Positions 26,501-41,400 of a stretch of DNA of 64,000 nucleotides are shown piece after piece. Made by a program: the position numbers and the translations under genes. The DNA lies in assembly GCF_051622035.1 (NCBI RefSeq), contig NC_135359.1:24090001-24154000 (forward strand), given 5' to 3'. Positions within the stretch are counted from its first letter, which is position 1, and each line of letters begins with the position of its first letter. The DNA is from Arctopsyche grandis (Eukaryota > Arthropoda > Insecta > Trichoptera > Hydropsychidae). Under the pieces are notes generated by a model. It was not told the origin of the DNA and did not search any database. It saw only the letters and a list, made by a program, of their open reading frames with translations.

Positions 26501-29500
26501 GGGGGGTGTATATGTGTGCTCGGTATGTCCAGGGTTGTCGGCGTGTACACGCATGATCGGCATTTGCATCGGGGCGGGGCGGGGTGCATGGTGGGGGGTG
26601 GCCGCCGCTATTGATCCGTAGGGGGTGGCTTTGCGGAAGCTCCTGCATCCAAGGTAGTAAGAGAAAGCTCTGGTCTGCAACTTGTACTGAAATATTGACG
26701 TTAAGTGGTATTTCTACCCAACACAATGTCTATTTCACTTTTGTTGTCGGAACCTTGCGCAAACTCACCAGGGAGTATTTTTCTCTAAGAAGTTTAAAAT
26801 ATTCACACATTGGTCATTGGTGTCATTCATTCATATGTACGGAGCGAAAAATGCTAATTTTGGTTTTCTCAAAATTTACCTAGTAAAAAGTACGATTTTT
26901 AATAACGTGGCGTCGCATGCTTCGAACCAATCGATTTATTTGTTTTTTTTTTATTAAATTGTATATATTTTTTTACTGTTTAAAATAATAAAATAATAAT
27001 TTTTATTAAATTGTATATATTCACAAATGTATTTTAATGTACACAATATTAATATTCAATAATGTAATATTCCTATTCACAAATGTAATTTAATTCAGTC
27101 GATTATGATTAATTTTTACTGATAAGCGAGAATTAAAATTCGTCATTTTGCCAGAAACTCCAATATAAAGTGAGCCACGCGTACAACGGCCATTTCTATG
27201 ACTGAAGGTGTCTTCGGTATTCTTTTCATGTTTCCATTATCTATATATGTATGTATGTATAAAAAAAAAAAAAAGTCTGTCTGTCTGTGTGTCTCCAATT
27301 GGCTCCTAAGCTACTGAACCGATTACGATGAAACTTATAGGATTTGTTGTATGCATGTCCGGGAAGATTACTGTGAAAAAACCTATTAATAATAATATTC
27401 ATAATTACAATTAAGTAAAGCTATCAAATATAAAGCCTTCAACGCATCACGCCGTGAGTGTGACAATAATCGCGCCACGCCTACGCAACGATAACGGGAA
27501 CGGGAATTGCACGCGTTATTGTGGCATTGCAACGCATGCCGAGTTCAGCTAGTCTAATATGAAAAAGACTCAGTATGTATGTATGTATGTAAGGTATAAA
27601 GGTTTGGGTGGGAGCATCGAAAACAAATCAAAGTTTTTATGACGACGATATGGATATCTTTTTTTTATTCAAATAAATTTAATTAAAAATCAAATGAATG
27701 TTTACTATTAGATTGTTTTGCCATGTTTAAGCTGTTTATATGACAAATACTGAACGAAGCCGGGTAAAATCACTAGTTTTAAATATAAAAGTTTTCGAAA
27801 CCTTCTTTGGGTAGCTATCTTTATTTCAAATACAAAAAAATGCCTAAAAAATGTGTGAATTTTTATTTATTTTTAGTTTCGGTTTAAACTGGCTTGGAAG
27901 CCCTAGATACATACATATGTATGTAATGTATATGGATACATTTTTGATAAAATTACATTTTTGGAGCATTTTTTTTTAAATAAAGCGTCAAATTTCGAGA
28001 TGCCCGAAAACTCGGAATTCGCGAGACGTTATGGACAAATTTGCAGCATTTTTATACGAATCAACGAAATTCGAGTTGTTGAAAACTCGAAAATTACGAG
28101 AAATGATCCGTTATCTGAAAGACAGTCAGTCGAGCCAAAGGAAAATGGAACAGAAATAATATTTTAAATTAATAAAAGGGAATTTACTACAATGACTTTA
28201 CATCTACATACATCCATACACATGTATTTTTTTCCACAAATGATTGACCAACGTCATATATAGACGTCACATTATTGTCAATGTCGGCAATTTCTGCCAA
28301 AATATAACAGTTTTATTTTGATTTTTTATGCCATGAAACTATCCATTTCTTTCTCAAATCAAATCTTTATCATTCAGTCTTTTCTCATTACTTTAGATCC
28401 TGAAGTCGTACTTGCAGTTATATGGATATAGCTTACTTGGTAATATTCTTGTCACATGCCTGAAAACCTTGATCAAAAAAATGATCAAATTATTTCACTC
28501 GTCTCTCGACGCTCCGTGAGAACGGACGTGCCGAAGACGTACTCTCTGTGCGAGCGCTCATAATACAGCGATACGCCATACCGTCAAAAAACCCACACCT
28601 TTTAACATACACAACAAACACCCCCCACAAAACGAACACCAAAAGAACACATGTTGGCACCATGCGAGGATCCAACCTGAAAAAGCGACTTAAGAAGACA
28701 CTGATAACTACAACCGAAGCTCCTCAACCAGGCTGCTCTCAGACCGCTCAGATGGAGACCGAGTGGCAGTTTCCAAAACATACGGCAAAGAACGTGAAAG
28801 ATGTTGCTCCTGAATTTAAAATTCAGGAGAAAAACAAATTTGAAGGGCTCTTGGAAGTTTCCGATGTCCCCAGAAGCGGTGGAAGAATCCCGCCCATCAT
28901 CATGACAGCTACTGGCACTCACGGCAGCATGATCGAGTCGATCAAGAAGTTTATAAAAGACTTCACAATGACTTACATTGGTCAAAATAATGTCAAGATA
29001 CAATGTAAAAGTCTTGAAGACTTTAAAAAACTTCGGGATGGATTGACACCAGACCGACAATTCCATACCTTTTCCAGGAAGGAGGAAAAGGAAATAAAAA
29101 GTGTCGTACGTGGCTTGCCGAAATTGCCGGAAGCTGATATTAAAGATGACATCATCAGACAGGGATTCCCTGTAACCAAAGTCATACAGATGAAGACGAA
29201 GGAGCCTAGGAGCAACGCCACCGAGCTATACTTGGTGTTCTTCGAGCCATCGGTATCGGCAAAGAAGATTAAAGAAATCCGGTACATCTGTTACACAAAG
29301 GTCAGTGTCGTTAAATATACTAGTAAATCACAAAATATTACTCAATGTTTCAGATGCCAAGAATATGGACACGCTGCGAAAAACTGCAATCGGCAGGCCA
29401 AGTGCGTCAAATGTGCCGGCACTCACCTCACCGCACAATGCAATCAAGGAATAGTTATCCCTGCTGTCTGCTCAGGCTGTTCAGGATCTCACCCCGCTAA

Positions 29501-32500
29501 CTTCAAAGACTGTCCAAAAAGACAGAGCTATCTGAAAATGCTGGAATCGAGGAAGAATCGAGCATCAATTGTCAAAGCCAACCCTTGGAAACTCCCAGTG
29601 GTGCAGCCACAAAATATCCCGGTCGTTAACGATCATAACTTCCCAAAGCTACCGACCATTAAAACTCCTTCACCAAATATCCCTAAAAAACCCCACCAAC
29701 CAACCAATCCCAACATTCAACCAACAACAGACCTAACTTCCATGGCGTCTATGACGAAGATGTTGAAGATCCTCCAGGAGATTCGTGCCAAGGCCAGCGG
29801 TTGCACCGACAAACTAGAGCTGGCACTCATGCTCGTCGAATATCTCGATGTCTTTGATTAACGGGAGGCGCCTGAACATTCTAGCTTGGAATGCTCGTGG
29901 ACTTAAGAATAAGGTTGACGAACTAGAGTCGGCGATCGGTGAGTACTGTGTTGACATAGTTTTAATCTCCGAGACCTTCTTAAAACCTCATATCCGTATT
30001 AACCTACCTAACTTTAACTGCTATCGCGAAGACCGAGAACAGCATGGAGGGGGAGTTGCCATTTTTATAAAATCGTCAATTAAACATTGTCGCGTAATAA
30101 CTCCGCCACTAAAAAATTTAGAACTAACCGCCATCGAACTAACAATTAACAACACCCGTCACATAGTAGCATCCGCTTACAATCCTCCCCAAAAACGATT
30201 ATTGGCATCCGATCTTAACAAAATATTTAACATTGGTAGTTCGGTAGTGGTAGCTGGTGACTTTAATGCTAAACATCCATTATGGAGTTGCGTAAACACT
30301 GACCAACAAGGCACAACTCTTTTTAAATACATTCAAATAACAGATACAATCTTGCTTCATCCGGATACATACACACACTATCCTACAAATAACTCACAAC
30401 CATCCACACTAGATCTTGTCCTCGTCAAGAACTTCCCAAAAATATCGACACCAAATGCCCTTCAAACCCTGTCGTCTGATCATCTCCCGATAATCTTCTC
30501 AATCGACGGGAAACCCGAGGAAATCATCAAGCATAGTTGGGATTACGGGAAAGCTAACTGGCGAGAGTTCAAGTCGTACATAAACGACCAAACTATTCTA
30601 ACTTCTACCACACTCACAAACAAAACAGAAATCGACAGCTCCATAATACACCTGACGGAATCAATAGCTCGATCCAAACACCTTCACATACCTAAGACAC
30701 AATATATTGAACACAAACTAGAGATAACTGACTTTGTTGCAAATCTAATTAAAAGTAAAAATAAACTCCGTAAAATTTGGCAAACATCAAAAAATCCAGC
30801 ATTGAAAACATTAATTAATAAGCTCACATATCAAATTAAAATTAGAATCAAAGAAATCAAAAATGAAGCTTGGTCTAAAAAATTAGAAAAATTGAGCTCA
30901 GTTGATGGCTCTCTATGGAAATTAGCTAAAGCGATTCGCAGGACAAAAAACTCGATTCCTCCATTAGATGATGCAGGAATCTCAGTGACGCGTGATTGCG
31001 ACAAAGCAGAACTATTATCAAAATCCTTCCAAAAACATCACACACTCACACAACATTACAATCACATACCAACGCATAATAAAGTCAACCGGTCCATTAA
31101 AATCATCACGAAAACTCCCACTAACAGTACTAAAAATATAAAATTGGTGCATCCGTGTGAAATCCAAAATATAATACGTAATTTAAAAAAATAAAAAGGC
31201 ACCTGGGCGAGATTCAATAGATAACATCACAATCAAACAACTTCCATTTAAAGCTTTAGTCTCACTATCTAAAATATTCAACGCATGTTTACTCACCGGG
31301 TATTTCCCAGAATACTGGAAAACAGCCAACGTAATTCCCATACTTAAGCCCGATAAAAGCTCAAAAAACCCGGCCAATTATCGACCCATTAGCTTACTTT
31401 GCACGCTTTCAAAAATTCTGGAAAAAATAATCTACACACGTTTACTTAAAGTCGTAAATAAGAAATTAATAAATGAACAATTTGGATTTCGCACTGGACA
31501 TTCCACGACCCAACAACTAACAAGACTAACTGAACACGTGACGAAGAACTTTAATATGAAGAGAAGTACCGGAATGGTATGTCTCGACATAGAAAAGGCC
31601 TTCGACACGGTTTGGCACGATGGACTCATTCATAAGCTCCTTATTAACAAAATACCAAACTACCTAATTCTCATCATCAAATCGTACTTAACTCGTAGAA
31701 AGCTAGTGGTTAGCGTAAATAATGAATTATCGTCTCCAAAAATAATCGCAGCTGGCGTTCCGCAGGGGAGCTTGCTTGGCCCACTCTTGTTCTCCATATA
31801 TATAAATGACATACCTATTCCAAAAAACTGTCACATAGCCCTATATGCAGATGATACAGCTTGCTTCACAAGTAGCAAAAAACCAGACACTATTCTTAAA
31901 AATCTTGAATTTGCAATTAAAACAATGACTGAACACTTCACTAAGTGGAAAATTCAAATTAATCAAACCAAAACAGACGCCATATTCTTTAGTGTTAGAA
32001 AACATAAGCCAAGTTCAGATCTGAAAATCCCCTCTGGAGAAAGTCTGAAATGGCAGTCAGTAATAAAATATTTAGGAGTAACGTTTGATAAAAGAATGAG
32101 ATGGGCACCTCACATTGAGGCAGCGAAATGCAAGGCGATGCGGGGTATATCCTCAATATATCCAATATTTAATCGCCATAGTTCTTTATCAACGCTAAAT
32201 AAAATAAAATTATATCGCGCGCTCATATTACCATTATTAACCTATGCTTCACCTGTATGGAATAACGCCTCGAATACTAACCTTTCCAAGCTCCAAGTAA
32301 TACAAAATAAATCCCTTAAAATAATTTATAATACACCCATATATACTAACCTGAAAAAACTGCATGCTATATATAATATTCCGTTTGTTACAGACATTAC
32401 TAACAAACTAACCAGTAGATTCTATGAAAGAATCACTAATAACCATACTAACACACTTGTGAAGAGTCTCGGTGATTACAACAAAATGTCTATACCCTTC

Positions 32501-35389
32501 AGGTATAAACACAGATTACCTAAACACAATCTGCTTTAGGTCATCGACTTTAGATAGTCTTTAATTAATATTATGTATTAGATGTATTATGAACATTTAT
32601 AAGGATTGTAAATAGGTTTTTGAGCTCTTTTTCCTATTATGCTTTAGATTAACATTAGAATAATATAATACTGTGATTACTAACCAAATTAAATTAAAAT
32701 TGTAAAATAGAAAATGATCAGTAGATCAGTAGCTATTAAAATAGATATAAGATGTATTGTGAACATAATTTCGTAATAATAAAAAGCATTTAAAAATCAA
32801 ATCAAAAAAATTATTTTTTTCAAATAAAAGCATTATAATGAACTCTTTTATTAAATAAACAAAACGATATTCATTTGTTAAATAACTTTAAAAGCCTTAT
32901 TAAAAATAAAATTGCTACACGATAAATCGCTTCCACTAGGGACAGGCCTATCGAAATTATTGTCAGCACTTGTGCGACCCCTTTCCTCCCCACACTAAAA
33001 AAGGGATGTATGATTAAGTTGCCAATAGCTCTATATCGAACATACATACATTCGTACATGTATACTTGTGTTTGAAAATATCGATTTATTTATTTATAAC
33101 ATAAATGTTTCATTACAATTCGAAACAAATTCTAATCGAGAATAATATAACTCGACATAATAATATACATTTGTACATATTTCCACGAATTCGTTTCCAT
33201 TTCAGTTTTTTTTTTAATCTCAATTAATATTAATATATGAAGTCGGTAGACAATATTAAATTTTCTTCCCATTCTATACACCCACCCCACTCAGAGGGGG
33301 AACGGATGGTTGGAGCCGCTTTCCCTCGACCTTTGCACCCCACAGTGGGTAAGCGCCTCTTGACCTTACAAATAAACTGCCTTCAGGGAATTTCCGAGAC
33401 TTCAACTGCATCATAAGACAATCCCTTTATATGCAAATCATTTTATATAATGAATTAATCGCAGTTTATTTATTTTTTTTATTTTAAAAATGATTTTGTC
33501 TCATTTTTAAAATAAAAATTTAGTGTGCTATTTTTCTTTAACGAAATGCCGTCCTTATATAATTGAAATGATTCGAAGAATTTTCGATGCATTCGAACTT
33601 TTCAATTAATAAAACCGTGCTGCACGATTCAATATTTAAAATGAAAATTTAATTATCAATGTCTAATTTCTAGTAAATAATTCAAAATTTTTAGACACGT
33701 TTTACGAAAAAAATTTAAAATCAATTACATAAGTTTAATAATAAATAGCATTATTGTTACTTTTTCCACTATTGCTTTTTCTTATTTTATCAGTTTAATT
33801 TTTCTATGGACTACACACTGTTTATGATCGCCAATCATTGCATCTTTTTCGTAATTTACGTGAAAAAATCACTAGAGTGTCGGAGGTTAGTAAGGAGTGG
33901 TCTCCGTGACGAGCCAGAATGTTAAATTACAGAAAACTCAAATATCGGAAGGCAAAGATCGAAAATCGAAAGATCAAAAAAAAGGGTGTATGGTAAACGG
34001 TACATACTCACTTAATTTGCGTGAGCAGGATACAACAGGAACAAGAGGAACAGGTTTTCCTCCCGTATTAATCTGCGCGCGCAGAATACGGGAGGAAAAG
34101 CCTGTTTCTCTTGTTCCTGTTGTGCCCTGCTCGCGTAAATTAAGTGAGTATGTACCGTTTACCATGCATCCTTTTTTTTGATCTTTCGATTTTCGATATT
34201 TGCCTTCCGATATTAGTGTTTTCTGTAATTTAGCATTCTGGCTCGTCACGTAGACCCAGTAAGGAGATAAAGAATTGTAAATTAATAGCAACTGAAGATT
34301 GAAGACTGCAATAGGCAGTCTTCAATTTTCACAAAAAAGTTGACGTGATACCAACAATATCTGTTTTTTCATAGTTTTTTCAACAATGTATTTTCATAGT
34401 TACTGACCCATTGATCATTATTTATTTTGTACACTCGCCTTTACAGATCGCTCCAAAGCGATTTTATATAAATACATAACAATATCAATACAATGCGAAT
34501 TCATACAAACATCATCCATAGAAATATCAATGGAGAAATTTTTTGCAGCATTTCATTATACAAATTGTCGAACCTCAAGACTCTTAATAACTCTATATTT
34601 GCAAGAGAGATAGAAAAGGAGATGCCTTTTTTTTTTACAAGAACCTTTCCAATGAAAATCAGAAAAATTGGCACACTCTGATAGAAAACGATCGGCTTAG
34701 TCACAAACCAAGGTCTGGCCAGCAGCCACTAGTGTGAGTCGAACCGTGACCACTCTGATCGAAACCATAATATTCTAAGCACTAGATCACACTGCTGGTT
34801 ATCTATTTTAGCGATTATACCTATATGTTCTATTATACTATATATACATAATATCGTTATTCTGTATATATGCGTCTGTGTGTCTGTGCATCTGTGTGCG
34901 ATAACGCTCGCCGTACTATAATAGTAGCTTCGATTCGACATGTGTACGTCACAGCTAAAACATACGAACATAATAACAGATCAACAAAAACTTTCTATAT
35001 ATACTGTTTCCTACCAATTTTTCCTCTAGGGTAATAAGTCTCTGAGCATATAGTGCCATCTATTGAAAATTTATTTAATTAATTAATTTTTCTATTGGTG
35101 TTTTATATTGTTTATATTTAGGTAGGTAGGTAGTTTTTATCAATTTGTTTCATATTAAACAATTAAATATAAATATTAAATTCAATATATTTACTTAAAA
35201 GGTATTTGAAAAAATTTTTCGACCGCGTGCGAATCAAACACAGGACCAACGCATTTCTTTTATTTTTTTTTTAATTAATAGCTTGATATGCCATAGCCCA
35301 TGCGATGATATTTAATCGGGCACAACACTACTCTATATACCTACATATATATATAAAATTTAATGTCTGTTTGTCTATTTGTCTGTCTA

Positions 35390-35453
<64 letters not shown>

Positions 35454-38400
35454 GTATAGGCTCCTAAGCCACTCAACCGATTACGATGGAACTTTCAAGA
35501 TTTGTTGTATGTACATATGTCTGGGAAGCTTACTGTGAAAAAAAAATGGGAAATAACCTCTTCATAATAATATTCATAATTACGATTTTACCGACTAGAA
35601 AGTTTGAAGCGCCATTGTGTAGTCAAGGAAATGTGTTCGTTGGTTTAACCACGTTACCAGTTGTTTTATGACGACACGGCTGTGAAGAGACACGAGTTGA
35701 GCTCGAAAATCACTTGAAATGGGAACGGGAATTGCATGCGTTATTGTGGCATTGCAACGCATGCCGAGTTCAGCTAGTTATATATAATTATATCTTTCTA
35801 TTGTTTTCACCCAGCTTTGCTCGGTATTTGTATTATAAACCGCTTAAACATGGCCAACCTAATAGTAAATATTTTATTAAATTTATTTGAATAGTTTTAT
35901 TTCATTTAAATTAATTTGAATATTCATTTATTTTTCTACAAATCAACAATAGTTACTTTCGAAATTATATATTAGATTCTAATGTTAGAGTTTCGGGTAT
36001 AAGAGCTCAATAGCCTATTTAATTCATCATGATTTAGCCAAATCTCTCAAGCACATGCATCATATAGGATTATTATTAATTTATATCATTCCATGAATTC
36101 AACATATGAATTTCTCGCACCCTAAGGGCGTATGAGTTAGACGGGGTGCATTACACCCTTTGAGGTCGACCGGAAGTGCGGGCTATCGGATACACAGTGC
36201 TAGTTGCACAGAATACAGAGACGTCCTGAGTCTAGTGGCCGGCGGGGGGACCGAACGAGTCGGGTAAGGGTGGCCGAGGGGCCTAGGGGGGGGGCGGCGG
36301 AGGACGCACAGGGTCCGCCCTCGGTTTTACGACTTCCGCCGCCCCCGTCCCCGACCCTGCGCCCCCGCAGGTGAAATCCGCAACATAAACACGCGCCGGT
36401 GGCGTCACCCCCCCTGCCGCCTTCACCTAGCGCGCGTACCGGCGCACCGTCAAAAGGGAAAGTTTTATCGATTTGTGCCGGAACCGGCCCTACACAGCGT
36501 CCCGGCCCCCCTCTCACGTTCCCCGAACCCTCCGTCCCCGTGAAACTCCCCCCGTGGCCCCCATGGAGAGGTCCCCCTACGGTCGCGGCTCCCTTTTCAC
36601 TTTTACCGCTCCACACGCAGAGGTGTAATCGCTCGGTAACGCACAGGCGCCACATCGTACACACCTACATACACCCACCCACACAGGGGTCGTCGACTGT
36701 TTATTTACACACAAAAAATGACGAATTAATTCAAATGTGATTTTAATATATACATATGTACAATTGGAATGAATAAAAAAATAATTTCAACGGCGTTAAA
36801 ATTAATTCAGAAAATTTTGGAACTTGAAATTTTTGACTGAATGGTTTACGTATGTCATTTTATATGCAAAATCATTTGAATTTATATATCTGATATCTAT
36901 TTATTAGTTGTACAATAATTGTATGTATATAACGTATGATTGATTTAGTAACACGTCCAATGGAAAATGAATCGACAAATAAATGTACAGTACATTTTAC
37001 ATACAAATTCATATCTTTTTTCGTCGTTTTTATATAAACAATGAAAGTGAGCCAATTAATAATGCTTTATTTATTTTATAAAAATAAGATTAATATATGA
37101 ACTCGGAAATGAACAGATAAAATTGTTAAAAATTACTATACATTTCAGTTTGAGAACTGGAAAATTGTCAAAAATTTTTATAAATTCAGATTTTTTTTAT
37201 TTTGAAAAATTTATAGTTTTAATAAAATATAATTATTTAAAAGGTAAACTATTTATTAAAATTTTCACATATAAACTTTTTTTTTTGATAATGATATATT
37301 AATAATTGATTATTATAACATTGATTATTATAACAGATAATAATAATAGCAATGCAAAAAAAATAATAACAGCAAAATAATTAAAAAATAAAACAATACA
37401 CAACAAAGTAAGTAAAATAATTCTAGATATAAATTCCATTCAGATTATTTTGAGGAAAACTTGCTTTTTCTACATAATGTACTGTGTACATATATTGATA
37501 CAATAGTTTTCATAAATTAGCTAACTAGCTTAGCAAATAAATAAATTAATTTGTTTAAAATTTGATTTTAATGATTTTACATAAAATAATGATTAAATTC
37601 GAACGTCTAGATACAAATTTCCATTCAGATTATTTTGAGGAAAACTCGCTTTTTCTCGCTAAATGAGCCAACCAGCTTAACAAATTAATAAATTAATTTG
37701 TTTATAGTAAAAATATTATAAGAATAATAATTGGTGAATGTATTCAAATAAATAGTAATATAAGTTCAATATGAAAATTATATTTTCTACCAAATTCAAA
37801 TAGAGCAGTTATGAGTTTAAGTAAAAAAACAATAACATAATATAAATATCAGTTTATCTTTATAATAAAATTTTGAATATAATATCTAATCTTTAAAGAA
37901 TTTATTAATTATATTTTTTAAAATATAATACAAATCTGCTTAAACGAAACGATTCGATCTTCATTCAATTTGACATATTTGATGTGTATTTTATGTGATT
38001 TGTAGAAATAAAATAAAACATGTAATTACCATTTAAATAATATTCAGACGCATACACATACACGTTGACGTGGCGGTGCAAAATGCACGCAGGGGTGGCC
38101 CACCCAGCCTCCCACCCACCCTCCAGGGGGCATTCGCACCGCATCTCGGAGGCTCTGAAGGTCTCAACCGAGGACGCCAGGGGGGCCCGAGGGCGGCCTC
38201 GGGGGCAACTCGGGTGGGCGGAGGGGGCGGCGAGGGCGGACGGGAGCGGTTCACCCCCTGCGACCCCGGCACCCCTCCAAACCCCTCGCTCCTGCTCCCC
38301 TCCTCTCGCGTTTCCCGGCTTGGGCCCCGATGCACCACAGTGAGTTTTTCCTCGCGGACGCGCCACTTTCACCCGCCGACACTCGTCGTGGAAATTTTTG

Positions 38401-41400
38401 ATTTTCACCCATCACCGACGCTCAAAGTCATCCTTTTCGATCGCATATTGTCGCGGTTCGATCTGTGATATTCTACATGTGATAGTTTCGTTATAAAGTG
38501 CCGTTTTTCGCCACACATTTCGACAAGATGCATTATTGGGTGAGATTTCCTCCATTAGCGGTGTGTTCTCGCGCGTACGTTCCGTTCGCTCATATCGATT
38601 TTCCGCAATTCGCTTTAAACGGGTTCGCCTTCGACGATTTCATTCCGTCAGATTTAAAAATATTTATAATTCACGTTTTAATTACACAACAATTGGACGA
38701 ATTTGTGTCAAAAATTGTGAAAACTATTAAATACATTCATCTGATTTGTTTATATCGTACACAACTCATACACACATGTATTTTTTAATACGTTCGACAT
38801 GCAGTTAAATTAAATATGTATTTATATGCTTGAATTGCAAGTGTTATAATAATATATCTATAAAATAATACTTTCATTTTAAATTGAAAAACACATATAT
38901 ATTTAGTGAATAAATTGTCTGTTTTATAGTGAGTGCTTTCTCTTCGTGTTTGGATCATTTATTATTTATGTTTTACGTGAAATTTTGCTATGGTTTTATT
39001 TTTCAACTGTTAAATAAATTAAATATATTTATAAAAATAATATTATTAAATTTTTGAGCGTGCATCGTTAGCGTTTTTGGTGTGCATATTCATGTATGCT
39101 AATTTGACTCTTGAAAACAGAGGGTGTCTGTATGAGCGTCTTCGATTTAATGGCAGGGGTTGTTACCCTCCCTTCCATGGAAAATAAAATTAACTCAATA
39201 AAAGTCGTTGCATACATATTTAGATAAAAAAAATAAAACTATACAAATAATTTGATTAATATTGTATATAACGTCAAATATTAAATACTTTTGATGAAAC
39301 CTTAAATGAAAATGTAATGCACTTTTTTATTACGAATATTCTACATATACATATGTACATATATCATACATTTATAGTCATTGCGATAGTATCGCGATAG
39401 GGAATTGCAGGTGACGAATCAGTAGCGTGACATTACATCGTTAAAAGTTTGCTAAAATAAATGTATGCACTTTTAAAAAATTTGTACTTTTTTGATTATC
39501 AAATACTGCACCTAATAAATTGCTTATTTTAGTTTAATTAAATATACATTTTTTCATTTTTATTTTTAAAAATACTGCCTGCTGTTTTTAAGCGTACATT
39601 GTGTATGATATTATATATAAACTCTATCTTAAGATTTCTTGTGGAAATTAAATTACTAGAATTGCTTAATTTAACTTACAAAGATAAATTTATTCTATCG
39701 TTATAGTAATTCTCTTGTACATTTACTGTGGAATTAATTATAGTTTAGTTATGGTCATTTATAAGATTTTATACAAAATTTGATTTACAGTCACTTCACA
39801 ATACTGTGAAGTGACTGTAAATCAACAGGCCAGTCAATATTGTGGTCAATAATGCTTGCAATATTCAATAACGTGCATATTATTATATATATGAGACATA
39901 ATCTCAGATTGATTTGGACTTATTTTCATCCCCAATATGATTTACGAATGTATGTAGTTATCCGTCAAAAAATTATACTAATGTCAATCTTTCAAAATTG
40001 TATGCATTTAAGCATGCACTTTTTGTTTTTGCCAAATGATGTTTAGGCCTACGGAAAGGATATCGCTCCTATTAGGCCTGTTCGACCCGGGCGACCACCC
40101 CATTCGTTCGTAATTGCTCGACGACACGTGTACAGGGGATGGCAATAGTCGCGACAAGAAATGTGGGGGGTGCCCTTGTCGGCTCATGCGCATTGCCCCC
40201 TTCCCACCCTTCGTAGGCTCGGGGATGATGAGCCACTGCAGCCGAATCATTCCGATATCGGATTTTCACTTTCACCGGGTTGAATGCACTCGTGACGTCA
40301 CTCGGCTACACCCTCGCTACCCTCTCTAACCCCCCATTATTGCCCCCTTGGGTAGAGCAGGGTTGTTTTCGAATGCTCACGCACAATCCGACAGTCGGTT
40401 CTCCCTCGAAGCAACCCCCATAAGCCTCCCGTATGTACCACTGCCCCCCGTTGTTGCCAAAATGAATGAATAGCTCTGCGTTTGAAAATAAACAATATTA
40501 TAAATAGATGAAATGTGGGAAGGCTTTCGGAATTATTATTGGTGAAAATAAAATACTCATAGAAATTTACTCAAATTAAAAATAGACTACATACAACTGA
40601 AACTCAATTAATTTGATTCAATAATGATTTTACCACCAACAATAATTTCAATGTTTTTCAAACTCATCCCAATACGAATCACAATAGCATAAAAAAAAAG
40701 AATATTTCTTTCAAATAAAATAAAAGCATTTTAGTAAAAGCAATGAACCTGTATTCTTTTATTATTAAGGAAATTATTAATAGCTGTTCATTAATAATAT
40801 GTATATGTTTTACGGAATTTAAGTATTTTAAGGTCTAAATTTGGGTCTCTTGGGTAATCAAAAAATAAACACGGTATTTGTGTTTATTGTTCTAATGAAA
40901 ATATTCCTTAATATACATAATATATTCTATTAAAGTACATAATAAAATATTTCTCCATTAGGCACAGAAATATTAATATGAAGAAAATCATTCACACTTA
41001 AGGAAAAATATCTCAAATATAAAATGATCTATATATGTATATAAATATATGCGAAATTAATTACTCACTGTGTTTTTGTCATGAATGCAGACTGCAATAG
41101 AAAAAGCAAGATGTAAACATTGAATTTGCTGGAAAATCGAATATTTTTTGGGCTGCGACTAGTTTAAAAATAAATTTCAGGGTTTTGTTTATAAAAAAAT
41201 CTCATTTTTTTCAACACAATCTATATATATAAAAGTAATACTCTAAATCCGGATATCTGGGTTGCCCTTTCGGGGTTCAAGGTTTCTCACCGTGACCTAG
41301 ACTTTGAGGGAGGGCGGGGGGATGGAGAAGGTACTGAATGAGGATGAGAAAGAGGAAAGAGAAGCAGCTGAAATTAAATGAAATAATCGTTAACATTTAC

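Larger units (their letters stand above)
28490..32800 (+). mobile_element. Jockey-type non-LTR retrotransposon, near full length
   Basis: 5' UTR (from about 28495, GC-richer, starting near TCGTCTCTCGACGC), ORF1, ORF2 overlapping ORF1 by 14 bp, and a 3' UTR of about 250 bp ending near AATAATAAAAAGCATTTAAA. No LTRs. It sits in sense orientation in intron 2 of the zinc-finger gene. One frameshift in ORF2 is the only clear lesion, so the copy is young. A target duplication could not be fixed with certainty. Confidence 0.93.

Noticed and set aside
27961..28167. 68-codon open frame MEHFFLNKASNFE...
   Set aside because: No domain, no splice context, single occurrence; cannot be supported as a gene.
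28602..29287. - strand open frames of 154 and 101 codons
   Set aside because: Antisense shadows of LINE ORF1.
28490..32830. A target-site duplication for the Jockey-type LINE
   Set aside because: A- and T-rich flanks (ATCAAATTATT versus ATCAAAAAAATTATT) are suggestive only; no exact match could be fixed.
33897..34291. Two opposed open frames encoding almost the same peptide
   Set aside because: Result of the foldback palindrome at 33898-34257; no start context or domain.
36200..36740. 154- and 113-codon open frames in the GC island
   Set aside because: Few stops because of GC content; on opposite strands, low complexity, no domain.
37965..38468. Four overlapping open frames in the 38-kb GC island
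   Set aside because: Same reason: GC-driven, on both strands, no domain.
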